Shown here one piece after another: positions 8,421-18,382 of a stretch of DNA of 64,000 nucleotides. The position numbers and the translations under genes are program-made. The stretch is taken from positions 124,001 through 188,000 of the forward strand of contig CAZPXS010000001.1 of NCBI GenBank assembly GCA_964590075.1. Direction: 5' to 3'. The notes beneath the pieces were generated by a model. That model was not told where the DNA came from, made no database searches, and saw only the letters and a list, made by a program, of their open reading frames with translations. Each line of letters begins with the position of its first letter. The first letter of the stretch is position 1. The stretch is from JAGDVO01 sp964590075 [NCBI: uncultured Aquificales bacterium] (lineage in GTDB: Bacteria; Thermosulfidibacterota; Thermosulfidibacteria; Thermosulfidibacterales).

Positions 8421-9923
8421 ATGAGGGATGTTTATATCGACGGCGTTGGAATGATACCCTTTGGTAAATATCCCGATAAGACACTCGTTGATCTTATGGC
8501 TATGGCTTCTATAAAGGCTTTGGAGGATAGTTCTACCGATGTGGTTGAGGCTATATTTGTTGGTAGCCAGAACCCCGAGGAGTTTACGGGCGATGGCAAC
8601 ATCGCTACCATGGTAGCCGATAGACTCAATATGAGTGGCATACCTGCGTGGAAGATAGAGACCGCTTCGTCAAGTGGGGCAAGTGTCTTAGAGGTTGCCT
8701 TTATGGCTGTTGCATCTGGTAGGTTCTCAAGAGTCCTTGTTGTTGCCGGCGAAAAGATGACCCATTTGCCTACAAGCAAAGTTACAAGGATACTTGCGGA
8801 GGTTATAGAACCGATTGAGAGAAACTCAGGTGCGAGTATGGTTGCCCTTGCTGCCATGGTCACTCAGTCTTACGCCCATTACTCCAATTTATCTATAAAG
8901 AAGCTCGAAAAGATCCTCTGTAAAATAGCCATTAAAAACCATTATTACGGTTCTCTCAATGAGTACGCCCAATTTAGGAATCCGATAACCGAGGAGGACT
9001 ACTTTTCGTCGAGGATGATATCCTACCCCCTGAGACTATACGATTGTGCACCTATTACCGATGGTGCCTGTGCCTGTGTTTTAACATCCTATAGAACCGA
9101 TGTTAGAATTTCGGGTTTGGGGCATGGTACCGATACGCTTGCAGTTAGGCATAGGGTCTTTTTACACCATTTTAACGCTGCAAGAATAGCTGCTAGAGAA
9201 GCCTACAAGATGGCCAATAGAAACCCAGAAGATATACAGTTTGCAGAGTTACACGATGCCTTTACATGTTTTGAGATAATAGCGAGTGAGGATCTAGGCT
9301 TCTTTGAGGAAGGTAAAGGCTGGAAGGCTGTCGAAAAGGGCGAGACTCTTGTTGATGGTAGATTGCCTGTCAATGTGAGTGGAGGACTCAAGGCGAGAGG
9401 TCATCCGGTAGGGGCAAGTGGACTTGCTCAGGCTGTGGAGATAGTCTGGCAGATGAGGGGATTGGTACCACCGGAAAGGAGGGTTAAGAGGAACGATATA
9501 GCGTTACTACACAGTATCGGGGGTCTATCTAACAACAACGTGGTTATAATATTTGAGAGACCGGGGGTACCTATAGGGAAGGGTTTCGATTTCAAAAGGG
9601 AAATAGTTGATGCTTCCCACCATAAGAAGGATCCGATAAGAGTCTCTGAGGTAGGCGTTCTCGATGCCTATACGGTTTTGAATGTGCCACCAGAGGGTTT
9701 CCCGAGCCCCTTGGTACTTGGCCTTGTATCTCTACCAAGTGGCCACAGGATACTCGCAAGGGCAGTTGCCGATGTGACTTATAAGGTGGGAGAGAGGGTG
9801 ATAGTTAGAAAGGAAGAGGATACCTTCTACTTCATGAGACCAAGTAAAATAGAGGCACTAATATTTACCCTTAAAAAGGCCTATAGGAAATTTAAGGTTT
9901 GGTTGAAAAGGAAGATTGCGTGA
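8421..9923 (+). CDS. Thiolase-like protein (SCP-x type) fused to a DUF35-type OB domain; nucleophile Cys replaced by Ser
   Basis: The product has 500 residues. The first 380 or so match the SCP-x/archaeal branch of thiolases: ELHDAFTCFE with the active-site His, and GGLKARGHPVGASG with the GHP motif. At the nucleophile position, where the family has an A-C-[AS]-S-G type motif, this protein reads E-T-A-S-S-S-G, so the acyl-accepting Cys is a Ser. Residues about 395-485 resemble the DUF35 OB fold (G-V-L-D-A-Y-T-V-L-N-V-P-P-E-G-F) without its zinc ribbon. In archaea a separate DUF35 protein channels acetoacetyl-CoA between thiolase and HMG-CoA synthase; here it is a fusion. The protein may be a non-catalytic or altered acyl-CoA binding protein. 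It ends in a basic helix. Confidence 0.8.
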   Translation: MRDVYIDGVGMIPFGKYPDKTLVDLMAMASIKALEDSSTDVVEAIFVGSQNPEEFTGDGNIATMVADRLNMSGIPAWKIETASSSGASVLEVAFMAVASGRFSRVLVVAGEKMTHLPTSKVTRILAEVIEPIERNSGASMVALAAMVTQSYAHYSNLSIKKLEKILCKIAIKNHYYGSLNEYAQFRNPITEEDYFSSRMISYPLRLYDCAPITDGACACVLTSYRTDVRISGLGHGTDTLAVRHRVFLHHFNAARIAAREAYKMANRNPEDIQFAELHDAFTCFEIIASEDLGFFEEGKGWKAVEKGETLVDGRLPVNVSGGLKARGHPVGASGLAQAVEIVWQMRGLVPPERRVKRNDIALLHSIGGLSNNNVVIIFERPGVPIGKGFDFKREIVDASHHKKDPIRVSEVGVLDAYTVLNVPPEGFPSPLVLGLVSLPSGHRILARAVADVTYKVGERVIVRKEEDTFYFMRPSKIEALIFTLKKAYRKFKVWLKRKIA

Positions 9924-10921
9924 CAAAGGTAGCTTTTCTACTTTTAGTTATCCCAACTTTTATTTCCTACAATTATTTTATTTACTACAAACTTAAAAGC
10001 AGTAACCACAATTTGTTAGCAAAAGTTGTTATATTTTTATGCTTATACACGATATTTTATTTTATAATGTTTAAGTTTACCTATGATTTAGTTCAAAAGA
10101 AAGTTATTTTTGTAATTTCTGTTATAGCTTATTTTTGGTTATTTTACTCTGCTTTTTTGTTTGTAACCATGTTATTTTTACCAGTTAAAGTATCGATGAT
10201 TTTATCTAGTTTGTTATTTTTGTACGGCTTTTACGAAGCTGATAATGTATATGTGAGAAAAATAAAGATAGATACGCCTCTTGTCAAAAACAAGGTTAAT
10301 ATAGTGTTTTTCTCGGATTTACACATTTCCGTTACTACAAGAAAAGCTTTTATAGAGAAATTTGTAAGACTCATCAATAGTTATAAACCAGATATCGTTA
10401 TATCCGGAGGTGATCTCGTTGATTTTTACGGTGATAGGAGAGATGATCTTGTGGAGATCCTTAAGGGTTTAGAGGGGGAAAAGTTAGCGGTTATGGGTAA
10501 TCATGAGTACTATGTTGGTTCTGGGGTGTCAAAGTATGTACACGAAAAAATTGGGTTTAGGCTTTTACCTGGTAATTGTGTTGTCAAGGATAGTGGCTTA
10601 GAAATCTGTGGTATCGATGAGATCTTGCCCTTTAACGAGGGTTTGTACAAAGACAAAGATGGTCACTATAGAATAATTGTGAGACATAGGCCAAAGTTAA
10701 CTGATATCAATGTTAAGTTTGATCTTTTCCTTGCCGGCCATACCCATAGGGGCCAGATACTACCCTTCAGGTTATTGACTTATCTATACTATAGGGGTAA
10801 GGATTACGGTCTCTTTAAAGTGAACGGTTATACCACCTACGTTTCAGGTGGGGTTGGGACCTGGGGATTACCTATAAGGGTTTTATCGCCACCTGAGATA
10901 GTGGTTATTGAAATAAACTGA
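9920..10921 (+). CDS. Membrane-anchored metallophosphoesterase, YkuE/YaeI-like
   Basis: The product has 333 residues from GTG 9920, chosen because AAGGA lies about 7 bases ahead and GTGA overlaps the previous stop; a TTG 21 bases upstream is the alternative. The first 105 residues form about four hydrophobic helices. The calcineurin-like core then shows SDLHIS, GGDLVD, GNHEYY and GHTHRGQ, which carry the two-metal ligands. Relatives act on phosphodiesters or membrane lipids, but the substrate is not deducible. The N-terminal half is clearly more AT-rich than its neighbours, mostly because of the membrane segments. Confidence 0.85.
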   Translation: MTKVAFLLLVIPTFISYNYFIYYKLKSSNHNLLAKVVIFLCLYTIFYFIMFKFTYDLVQKKVIFVISVIAYFWLFYSAFLFVTMLFLPVKVSMILSSLLFLYGFYEADNVYVRKIKIDTPLVKNKVNIVFFSDLHISVTTRKAFIEKFVRLINSYKPDIVISGGDLVDFYGDRRDDLVEILKGLEGEKLAVMGNHEYYVGSGVSKYVHEKIGFRLLPGNCVVKDSGLEICGIDEILPFNEGLYKDKDGHYRIIVRHRPKLTDINVKFDLFLAGHTHRGQILPFRLLTYLYYRGKDYGLFKVNGYTTYVSGGVGTWGLPIRVLSPPEIVVIEIN

Positions 10922-10962
10922 ATATTTTTGTAAATTAAAGGTTTAGTCAAAAGGAGAGGCTC

Positions 10963-11496
10963 ATGAAGATAAGGGTTGTGGATATACCGGAGGAAGGGTT
11001 TTTACATAGGATTGAGGATACGAGAAGTACCATAAGGGTATTTGATGAGGAATTGCCTGTTTTAGAGAATATAAGTGGTAGTCTGTTTGTTAAGGCCCAC
11101 GAGGCTGGTAGGGTTCATATAAAGGGCAACGTGAGGGTTGTTATAGAGCTTACCTGTAGTAGGTGTCTTAAGACCTATGGTTTTGCTGTGGAGAGAAGTA
11201 TAGATGAGGACTATTATCCTATAGACGATATACTCTTTAGGGAGAGGACACACCTTAGTATGGAAGATCTCGATACCTGCTATTATTCCCATGGTGAGAT
11301 AGATCTCGAGAGTATATATATGGAACAGATATACCTTGCTATTCCCATGAAACCACTCTGTCAAGAGGATTGTAAGGGTATATGCCCGGTGTGTGGTAAA
11401 GATTTGAATGAAGGTCCCTGTGATTGTCCAAAGGGGATCCGTGATCCGAGGTGGGAGTCCCTTATCAAATTAAAAGAAAAACTTGAAAAGGAGTAG
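10963..11496 (+). CDS. yceD: YceD/DUF177 family protein
   Basis: The product has 177 residues and AAGGAG lies before the ATG. DUF177 proteins usually precede rpmF and plsX, exactly as here, and are linked to 23S rRNA accumulation in bacteria and plastids. Visible cysteine pairs are T-C-S-R-C in the middle and a C-terminal zinc-ribbon-like cluster [13 protein letters not shown] followed by C-D-C. The family call rests on this pattern and on gene order. Confidence 0.88.
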   Translation: MKIRVVDIPEEGFLHRIEDTRSTIRVFDEELPVLENISGSLFVKAHEAGRVHIKGNVRVVIELTCSRCLKTYGFAVERSIDEDYYPIDDILFRERTHLSMEDLDTCYYSHGEIDLESIYMEQIYLAIPMKPLCQEDCKGICPVCGKDLNEGPCDCPKGIRDPRWESLIKLKEKLEKE

Positions 11497-11500
11497 GGAG

Positions 11501-11689
11501 ATGGCGGTACCGAAGAATCGTACATCAAGGTCAAGAAGGGATAAGAGAAGGTATCAGTGGAAGCTCAAATTCAAGGCTCCTATTCTTTCCGTATGTCCAA
11601 ACTGTCAGGAGCCAAAGCTACCTCATAGGGCATGTCCATCCTGTGGTTTCTATAAGGGTAGACGTGTTCTGGAGGTTGAGGAAGATTGA
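11501..11689 (+). CDS. rpmF: 50S ribosomal protein L32
   Basis: The product has 62 residues starting [17 protein letters not shown] at ATG 11501, with AAGGAG upstream. A longer in-frame reading from 11483 is unlikely because L32 always begins this way. The zinc-binding cysteines are Cys32, Cys35, Cys45 and Cys48. The gene lies between yceD and plsX and its TGA overlaps the TTG start of plsX. Confidence 0.97.
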   Translation: MAVPKNRTSRSRRDKRRYQWKLKFKAPILSVCPNCQEPKLPHRACPSCGFYKGRRVLEVEED

Positions 11690-12765
11690 GAATAGCTCTT
11701 GATGTTATGGGTGGGGATTATGCTCCCACCCAGATCATTAAAGGTGCGCTTATAGCCCTCAAGAGGATAGATCACGAGATAATACTTGTCGGGGATAGTG
11801 AGGTAATAGAGAGGGAGCTTAGAGTTCTTGGAGTAAACGGAGAACCACGGCTTTTGATAAAACACGCTCCTGAAAGTATAGGTACGGATGAGAATCCCGT
11901 TAGTGCTCTAAGGAGTAAGAAGAAGTCTTCAATAGCGGTGGGTCTATCTCTCGTGAAGGACGGTCAGGCTGATGCTTTTGTTAGTGCGGGTAATACTGGT
12001 GCTGTTATGGTTGGAGCAAAACTTATTCTCGGTACGATACCATGGGTGAGAAGACCCGCCATAGCTGTTTTACTACCCTGTAGAAAAGGCAGGTTTGTCC
12101 TTATAGATGCTGGGGCGAATGTTGATAGTAAGCCGGAACATCTCGTTGATTTTGCAATTATGGGTTCCATGTATGCCGAGATAATTCTCGGTAAGGATAG
12201 ACCTAAAGTCGGTTTACTTAACATAGGAGAGGAGGATGTAAAGGGTAACAGTATAGTCAAGGAGGCCAATAGGTTACTTAGGGAAGTTGAGATTGTTAAC
12301 TTTATAGGTAACGTTGAGGCTAAGGAATTGTATATGGGTATAAGCGATGTGGTTGTGTGTGATGGTTACATCGGTAATCTTGTTCTCAAGGTAAGTGAAA
12401 GCGCTGAAAACTATATATCCTATCTCTTAAAGGAACTTTATGGTTCAAATCTTCTTACAAAGTTATCCTTTCTGCTTGTCAGAAGTAGATTCATGAAGCT
12501 TAAAAAAAGCATAGATTACAGGGAGTACGGTGGTGCTCCACTGATAGGTGTTAGAGGGATCTGTATAATCGCTCACGGAGCAAGTAACGATATCGCTATA
12601 TCCAACGCTATCTTAAGGGCGGTTGAGCTTGTTGAAAATAAGATAAACCATAGGATAGAGAGTTACTTTGAAAGATTTGCAGAAAAATCCAGTGAAGAGA
12701 GCGTTACTAAAGAGGGTTGGTTATCCTATATCAAGAATAGGTTGAGGGGGATAGGTAGAAACTGA
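11686..12765 (+). CDS. plsX: Phosphate acyltransferase PlsX
   Basis: The product has 359 residues with a TTG start in TTGA overlapping the rpmF stop. PlsX turns acyl-ACP and phosphate into acyl-phosphate, the donor for PlsY in phospholipid synthesis. The N-terminus [13 protein letters not shown], the segment S-A-G-N-T-G-A and the C-terminal Y-G-G-A-P-L-I-G-V are family hallmarks. It sits in the usual rpmF-plsX-fabH order. Confidence 0.96.
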   Translation: MRIALDVMGGDYAPTQIIKGALIALKRIDHEIILVGDSEVIERELRVLGVNGEPRLLIKHAPESIGTDENPVSALRSKKKSSIAVGLSLVKDGQADAFVSAGNTGAVMVGAKLILGTIPWVRRPAIAVLLPCRKGRFVLIDAGANVDSKPEHLVDFAIMGSMYAEIILGKDRPKVGLLNIGEEDVKGNSIVKEANRLLREVEIVNFIGNVEAKELYMGISDVVVCDGYIGNLVLKVSESAENYISYLLKELYGSNLLTKLSFLLVRSRFMKLKKSIDYREYGGAPLIGVRGICIIAHGASNDIAISNAILRAVELVENKINHRIESYFERFAEKSSEESVTKEGWLSYIKNRLRGIGRN

Positions 12766-12781
12766 GTTAAAGGGGGACCTG

Positions 12782-13759
12782 ATGGGGGCTATCTTAAAGG
12801 GGCTTGGTTTTTATGTTCCCGAGGAAGTGGTTACTAATTTCGATCTGGAGAAGATCCTTGATACAAGCGATGAATGGATAGTGGAGAGAACGGGGATAAG
12901 GGAGAGAAGAAGGGCAAGGGATGATGAGTATACCTCAGATCTTGCTGTTGAGGCTTCAAAAATCGCTATAAATAGAGCGGGTATAGATTATGGGGATGTT
13001 GATTTTATAATATGTGCTACCGCTACTCCCGATCACCTCTTTCCGTCCACCGCTTGTATAATAGGTTCAAAGCTTGGTTTGGTAGGAGTCCCAGCTGTCG
13101 ATATCGCGGCTGGATGTACGGGTTTTATATACGCTCTTGCCCTTGCGGATAGCCTTGTTAGATCCGGATCCTTTAAAAATATTCTCGTGATTGGAGCGGA
13201 AGAGATATTTAAAATAGTGGACCCTGAAGATAGAAGTACCTATGTATTATTCGGGGATGGTGCAGGTGCGGCTATAGTTTCTACAAGTGATGTTGATAGA
13301 GGGATAATAGGGTGGGAGTTACACGCTGACGGTAACTATGGGGATTTGCTGATATTACCTGCCCGTGGTGTGAAGGTACCACTTACCCATGAAACTATAG
13401 ATAACAAGCTACACTATGTAAAGATGAAGGGAAACGAGGTCTTTAAACTTGCGGTGAGAAGTATGGGGGATGTTTCCGTTAGTTTACTCGAAAAGCTTAA
13501 CATGACCAGTTCCGATATAGATTGGGTGGTTCCTCATCAGGCCAATATAAGGATCATTCAGGCCCTTGCTAAGAGGTTGGATATCCCTATGGATAGGGTT
13601 ATCGTTAACGTTGATAGATACGGTAACACCTCCGCGGCAAGTATCCCTATAGCTCTATGTGAGGCTATAGATGATGGTAGGATAAAAAAGGGGGATAAGG
13701 TTTTACTCGTTGCCTTTGGTGCAGGTTTAACCTGGGGAGCTATGGTTGTTGAAGTTTAG
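12782..13759 (+). CDS. fabH: 3-oxoacyl-ACP synthase III
   Basis: The product has 325 residues. FabH condenses acetyl-CoA with malonyl-ACP to start fatty acid synthesis. The catalytic triad is visible as Cys112 (A-A-G-C-T-G-F), His252 (P-H-Q-A-N) and Asn282 (Y-G-N-T-S-A-A-S). Length and motif spacing are normal. It lies 16 bases behind plsX with GGGGG-type ribosome-binding sequence. Confidence 0.97.
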   Translation: MGAILKGLGFYVPEEVVTNFDLEKILDTSDEWIVERTGIRERRRARDDEYTSDLAVEASKIAINRAGIDYGDVDFIICATATPDHLFPSTACIIGSKLGLVGVPAVDIAAGCTGFIYALALADSLVRSGSFKNILVIGAEEIFKIVDPEDRSTYVLFGDGAGAAIVSTSDVDRGIIGWELHADGNYGDLLILPARGVKVPLTHETIDNKLHYVKMKGNEVFKLAVRSMGDVSVSLLEKLNMTSSDIDWVVPHQANIRIIQALAKRLDIPMDRVIVNVDRYGNTSAASIPIALCEAIDDGRIKKGDKVLLVAFGAGLTWGAMVVEV

Positions 13760-13775
13760 TTGGGGAGGGTTTTCT

Positions 13776-14723
13776 ATGTTTAGGACAAGGATATGTGAAA
13801 TTTGCGGTATAGAGTATCCGATATTTCAGGGTGGTATGGCTTGGGTATCCGACTATTACCTTGCGGCTAGTGTCTCCGAAGCTGGTGGCCTCGGTATAAT
13901 CGCTGCGGGCCATCTAACTCCCGATGAGGTTAGAGAGCAGATCAGAAAGGCCAAAGAGATGACAAGCAAACCCTTCGGAGTTAATCTGATGCTCATGTCC
14001 CCATATATAGATGAGGTCGTGAAGGTCGTGATAGAGGAGAAGGTCAAGGTTGTTACAACTGGAGCCGGTAATCCGGGTAAATACATGGATGCCTTTAAAT
14101 CCGCAGGTATAAAGGTTATACCTGTGGTTGCATCCGTTGCCCTTGCTAAGAGGATGGAAAGGGAAGGTGCGGATGCGGTTATAGCGGAGGGCATGGAGTC
14201 TGGTGGCCATATTGGAGAAATTACAACCATGGCACTTGTTCCTCAGGTGGTTGATGCGGTGAGTATTCCTGTTATAGCGGCAGGTGGGATCGCTGATGCG
14301 AGGGGTTTTTTAGCCGCCTTTTGTCTCGGTGCAGAGGGAGTACAGATGGGAACTCGTTTTGCCTTATCTAAGGAATGTAGGGTTCATCCGAAGTGGAAGG
14401 AAATGTATATAAAGGCTAAGGATAGGGATACGGTTGTTACCGGTATTACGACGGGTCATCCCGTTAGGGTGATAAAAAACAAATTAGCAAGGAAATTCGA
14501 AGAGCTTGAGAGAAGTGGGGCAAGTAAAGAGGAGATAGAGAAACTTGGGGTTGGTGCCTTAAGGAGGGCTGCCCTCGAGGGTGATGTTGAATGGGGTTCA
14601 GTTATGGCAGGTCAGATTGTTGGTATGCTTAACGAGGAGTTATCGGTAAAGGAGATCATCGATAGCATTATAAATGGTGCAAAAGAGTTACTGAGGAAAC
14701 TATACGAGGAGTATGGGGAATGA
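13776..14723 (+). CDS. fabK: Enoyl-ACP reductase II (flavoprotein)
   Basis: The product has 315 residues from ATG 13776 behind GGGGAGGG; an earlier ATG at 13746 would overlap fabH and lacks a site. The protein is a TIM-barrel flavin oxidoreductase of the 2-nitropropane dioxygenase/FabK family: I-F-Q-G-G-M-A-W near the N-terminus, ESGGHIGE in the centre and the FMN phosphate-binding P-V-I-A-A-G-G-I. Its position between fabH and fabD makes the enoyl reductase role of the elongation cycle much more likely than nitronate oxidation. No fabI is seen in the window. Confidence 0.93.
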   Translation: MFRTRICEICGIEYPIFQGGMAWVSDYYLAASVSEAGGLGIIAAGHLTPDEVREQIRKAKEMTSKPFGVNLMLMSPYIDEVVKVVIEEKVKVVTTGAGNPGKYMDAFKSAGIKVIPVVASVALAKRMEREGADAVIAEGMESGGHIGEITTMALVPQVVDAVSIPVIAAGGIADARGFLAAFCLGAEGVQMGTRFALSKECRVHPKWKEMYIKAKDRDTVVTGITTGHPVRVIKNKLARKFEELERSGASKEEIEKLGVGALRRAALEGDVEWGSVMAGQIVGMLNEELSVKEIIDSIINGAKELLRKLYEEYGE

Positions 14724-15640
14724 TTGCGGTAGTTTTCCCTGGTCAGGGATCCCAGTATGTTGGTATGGGTAAGGATTTTTACGATAACTTTGAGGTTGTA
14801 AGGAGTCTATTTGAGGAGGCATCTGATACACTCAAGCTAGATATGAGAAAGCTCATTTTTGAGTCTTCGGAAGAGGAGTTGAGGCTTACGGAAAATGCTC
14901 AACCTGCAATTTTGACCGTAAGTTACGCCCTATATAGTGTTATAAAGGATAGGTTTGATTCTGTAGCTTTCTTTGCCGGTCATAGCCTCGGTGAATATAC
15001 CGCCTGTGTTGCTGGGGGTGTTATGTCCTTTAGTAATGCGGTTTATGCGGTTAGGATGAGGGGAAGGTTTATGCAGGAGGCGGTCCCCGTTGGTGAAGGC
15101 AAGATGGTAGCTGTAATGGGTCTATCCACTGATGTGGTCGAGGCCCTTTGTAAGGAGGCGGGTGGGGTAGTGGAGCCTGCAAACTATAATTCCCCCGATC
15201 AGATAGTCGTTTCAGGTAGAAGTGAGGATGTGGATAGGTTTGTAGAGATTGCTAAAAGTAAAGGTGCGAAGAGATTGATACCCTTAAACGTTAGTGCACC
15301 CTTTCACTGTTCCCTTATGAAACCGGTTGCTGATAGGTTAAAGCCGATCCTATATGAGATTGACTTTAGGGATCCGCTTTGCCCTATAGTTTCCAATGTT
15401 ACGGCAAGTAGCGTTTCAAGCGGGGAACTTGAGAGGGATCTGCTCGTTGAACAGATCTATAAAGGTGTGAAATGGTATCAGTCCGTTAACTACATGAGGG
15501 AAAGGGGAGTTGATACGTTCATAGAGGTGGGACCATCTAAGGTCCTTACGGGTCTTATAAAGAGGACCGTTAAGGATGCCAGAACAATCAATTTAGAGAA
15601 GGTTGAGGATATAGATAAATTGGAGGAGGTTTTGAGGTGA
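14720..15640 (+). CDS. fabD: Malonyl-CoA:ACP transacylase
   Basis: The product has 306 residues. The ATG overlaps the fabK stop by 4 bases. FabD loads malonate onto ACP. The nucleophile Ser89 is in G-H-S-L-G-E, the catalytic histidine is His196 in A-P-F-H-C, and the N-terminal F-P-G-Q-G-S-Q provides the oxyanion glutamine. Normal length for the family. Confidence 0.97.
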   Translation: MIAVVFPGQGSQYVGMGKDFYDNFEVVRSLFEEASDTLKLDMRKLIFESSEEELRLTENAQPAILTVSYALYSVIKDRFDSVAFFAGHSLGEYTACVAGGVMSFSNAVYAVRMRGRFMQEAVPVGEGKMVAVMGLSTDVVEALCKEAGGVVEPANYNSPDQIVVSGRSEDVDRFVEIAKSKGAKRLIPLNVSAPFHCSLMKPVADRLKPILYEIDFRDPLCPIVSNVTASSVSSGELERDLLVEQIYKGVKWYQSVNYMRERGVDTFIEVGPSKVLTGLIKRTVKDARTINLEKVEDIDKLEEVLR

Positions 15641-16368
15641 GGATAGCCCTCGTTACAGGCGCTTCAAGGGGTATCGGTAGGGCAACTGCGCTTGAGCTTG
15701 CAAGTATGGGATATCTTGTCGCTGTCAACTACTCTAAAAGTGAAGAGGCTGCCCTTAATCTTGTTGAAGAGATAAAGAGTAGGGGTGGAGAGGCTATAGC
15801 TGTAAAAGCGGATGTCAAGGATAGGGCCCAGGTTGAAGATATGGTAAGAAGGATAGAAAAGGAGTACGGTAACGTCACCGTACTTGTCAATAATGCAGGT
15901 ATAGTTAGGGATAATATATTACTCAGGATGAAGGATGAAGAGTGGGATGATGTTATATTGAACAACCTAAAGAGTGTCTACCTTGTTACCAAGGCTGTTT
16001 TAAGGGGTATGTTGAAGGAAAGGTGGGGAAGGATCATAAACGTGTCAAGCGTGGTAGCCCTAATCGGTAATCCTGGTCAGACCAACTATTGTGCAAGTAA
16101 GGCAGGGATAATAGGCTTTACAAGAGCTCTTGCTAAGGAGGTGGCTTCAAGAGGTATAACGGTGAATGCGGTTTGTCCAGGATATATAGAGACGGATATG
16201 ACAGTATCTTTACCGGAGGATGTAAAACAAAAGTTGTTAGAAAATATTCCTCTCGGTAGGGTTGGAAGACCGGAGGAAGTTGCAAAAGTTATAGGGTTCT
16301 TGTCTTCCGATGCATCTTCGTATATAACAGGACAAGTGATAGTGGTTGACGGGGGTCTCAGTCTATAA
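15637..16368 (+). CDS. fabG: 3-oxoacyl-ACP reductase
   Basis: The product has 243 residues with a GTG start overlapping fabD by 4 bases. It is an NADPH-dependent short-chain dehydrogenase: cofactor motif GASRGIG (residues 8-14), NNAG, and catalytic Ser138, Tyr151 and Lys155. It ends with the family tail [11 protein letters not shown]. It reduces beta-ketoacyl-ACP in the elongation cycle. Confidence 0.97.
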   Translation: MRIALVTGASRGIGRATALELASMGYLVAVNYSKSEEAALNLVEEIKSRGGEAIAVKADVKDRAQVEDMVRRIEKEYGNVTVLVNNAGIVRDNILLRMKDEEWDDVILNNLKSVYLVTKAVLRGMLKERWGRIINVSSVVALIGNPGQTNYCASKAGIIGFTRALAKEVASRGITVNAVCPGYIETDMTVSLPEDVKQKLLENIPLGRVGRPEEVAKVIGFLSSDASSYITGQVIVVDGGLSL

Positions 16369-16393
16369 AAAAACAACTTTTGAGGAGGGGGAG

Positions 16394-16648
16394 ATGGATA
16401 TTAAGGAGATTGAGGCTAAGATAGTAAAGATAATAGTTGAGCAGTTGAACGTTGATGAAAGTGAGGTAAAGCCAGAGGCGTCCTTCGTTGATGATCTTGG
16501 TGCAGATTCCCTTGACACTGTTGAGCTTGTTATGGCCATCGAAGAGGCCTTTGATATTGAAATCCCCGATACGGATGCGGAGAAGATAAGAACGGTTAGG
16601 GATGCCATTGAGTATGTTAAAAAGAAGTTAGAGGAGAAGGGGGCTTGA
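16394..16648 (+). CDS. acpP: Acyl carrier protein
   Basis: The product has 84 residues from ATG 16394, preceded by GAGGAGGGGGAG; an earlier in-frame ATG at 16346 would run through fabG and is rejected. The protein is acidic and has the phosphopantetheine attachment site D-S-L with Ser39. It carries the growing acyl chain for the surrounding Fab enzymes. Confidence 0.97.
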   Translation: MDIKEIEAKIVKIIVEQLNVDESEVKPEASFVDDLGADSLDTVELVMAIEEAFDIEIPDTDAEKIRTVRDAIEYVKKKLEEKGA

Positions 16649-17886
16649 AGAGAAGAGTTGTTGTTACAGGTATAGGTGCGGTTACTCCCCTTGGCAATAA
16701 TGTGAAGGATAGCTGGGAAGCTTTAATCAAAGGTGTGAGTGGTGTTGATTATATAACGAGGTTTGATGCCAGTGATTTTGGTTGTAGGATAGCGGCAGAG
16801 GTTAAGAACTTTGATGGATCTCTTTATTTCGATAAAAAGGAGTTGAGGAGAACCGACCTATTCTTACAGTATGCTATTAGCGCTAGTGTTGAGGCGATTA
16901 AAGATAGCGGACTAGACCTTGATAGTGAGGATAAGACAAGGATAGGCGTTTTGATAGGTTCCGGTATAGGTGGTTTGATAACGATCGAGGAGAACGCGAG
17001 GGCTCTTTTTGAGAAGGGTCCTCGTAGGATTTCGCCTTTCTTTATCCCTATGGCCATAGTTAATATGGCCTCAAGTATGGTCTCTATAAGGTTTGGTATC
17101 AAGGGGCCACAGAGTGCTGTCTGTACTGCCTGTGCAACGGGTAGTAACGCTATAGGCGATGCTTTCAAGATAATTCAGAGGGGCGATGCGGACGTTATGA
17201 TAACAGGTGGTGCAGAGGCTGCTATATGTCCCCTTGGTATAGCTGGTTTTTCGGTTATGAGGGCCCTCTCAACGAGAAACGATGATCCCAAGAGGGCAAG
17301 TAGACCCTTTGATAGAGAGAGGGATGGTTTTGTAATGGGTGAGGGTGCGGGTATACTTGTACTTGAGGAGTATGAGAGGGCTAAGAGGAGAGGGGCTAAG
17401 ATATACGCTGAGATCATAGGGTACGGTATGAGTGGCGATGCTTTTCATATTACCATGCCCGATGAGGATGGTGAAGGTGCGGCTTTATGTATGAAAGCGG
17501 CTTTAAAGGATGCGGGTATAAGTCCAGAGGAGGTTGACTATATAAATGCCCATGGTACATCAACACCTCTTAACGATAAAACGGAGACTCTCGCGATAAA
17601 GAGGGTCTTTGGTGAACACGCCTATAAGTTAGCGATATCTTCAAACAAGTCCATGATAGGTCATCTACTTGGTGCTGCTGGCGCTGTGGAAGCTATTTTT
17701 ACGATCTTAACCATAAAGGAAGGGATAATACCTCCTACGATAAATTACGAGTATCCCGATCCCGATTGTGATCTCGATTATGTTCCAAATGTTGCCAGAA
17801 AGGCTGATGTAAGGGTTGCTCTTTCCAATTCCTTCGGCTTTGGCGGTGTTAATGCAACACTCGTGTTTAGAAAAGTTGTTGACTGA
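16645..17886 (+). CDS. fabF: 3-oxoacyl-ACP synthase II
   Basis: The product has 413 residues with a TTG start in TTGA overlapping acpP. Catalytic residues are at Cys163 (T-A-C-A-T-G-S), His303 (N-A-H-G-T-S-T) and His340 (M-I-G-H-L-L-G-A), which are the same positions as in E. coli FabF. It performs chain-elongating condensations. It overlaps the start region of the RNase III gene. Confidence 0.97.
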   Translation: MKRRVVVTGIGAVTPLGNNVKDSWEALIKGVSGVDYITRFDASDFGCRIAAEVKNFDGSLYFDKKELRRTDLFLQYAISASVEAIKDSGLDLDSEDKTRIGVLIGSGIGGLITIEENARALFEKGPRRISPFFIPMAIVNMASSMVSIRFGIKGPQSAVCTACATGSNAIGDAFKIIQRGDADVMITGGAEAAICPLGIAGFSVMRALSTRNDDPKRASRPFDRERDGFVMGEGAGILVLEEYERAKRRGAKIYAEIIGYGMSGDAFHITMPDEDGEGAALCMKAALKDAGISPEEVDYINAHGTSTPLNDKTETLAIKRVFGEHAYKLAISSNKSMIGHLLGAAGAVEAIFTILTIKEGIIPPTINYEYPDPDCDLDYVPNVARKADVRVALSNSFGFGGVNATLVFRKVVD

Positions 17887-18382
17887 GAGGGTTAGGGACC
17901 TAGAAGCGAAGATCGGCTATAGTTTTAAGGATAAGAGTATTCTGATTGTTGCTCTCACAAGGCGAGCCTTTCAGAGGGAGAATGCTCTCTCCTTTGATAA
18001 CGAAAGGTTTGAATTTCTGGGAGATGCCTTTTTAAACTTTATAGTTTCCTACTATATTTATACCCATACCGATTTGGATGAAGCGGGGATGTCTGTAATG
18101 AGGTCCTATCTCGTTAGAAAAAGTACCTTAAGTGAGGTTGCGAAGAGAATAGGGCTTGGCGAGTTTCTGTTTATGGGGAAAGGTGAGGAGAAACAGGGCC
18201 TCAGGGATAGCGATACCGTTCTTGCCGATGCCTTTGAGGCCCTTACCGCAGCTATTCTCCTTGACGGCGGTATACCAACGGCAACGGATTTTATAAAAAG
18301 ATTCCTTCTGGAACCTTATATTATTAAATCCTCCCTGTCTATCGTAGGTTTTGGTGTTGCCCAGGATTCATCGTCAAAGTAG
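17879..18382 (+). CDS. rnc: Ribonuclease III catalytic domain only (no dsRNA-binding domain)
   Basis: The product is about 167 residues if TTG 17879 is used; ATG 17852 and TTG 17876 are alternatives and the start is not certain. The nuclease domain is complete: the signature [10 protein letters not shown] with Glu45 and Asp49, the segment G-E-E-K-Q-G-L-R, and L-A-D-A-F-E-A-L with Asp117 and Glu120 (numbered from 17879). The protein stops about 25 residues after L-L-D-G-G, so the C-terminal dsRNA-binding domain of about 70 residues found in normal RNase III is missing. Its last 22 codons lie in the antisense of the bpsA 3' end. The acpP-fabF-rnc order is conventional, so this is the resident rnc, shortened. 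Confidence 0.88.
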   Translation: MTERVRDLEAKIGYSFKDKSILIVALTRRAFQRENALSFDNERFEFLGDAFLNFIVSYYIYTHTDLDEAGMSVMRSYLVRKSTLSEVAKRIGLGEFLFMGKGEEKQGLRDSDTVLADAFEALTAAILLDGGIPTATDFIKRFLLEPYIIKSSLSIVGFGVAQDSSSK

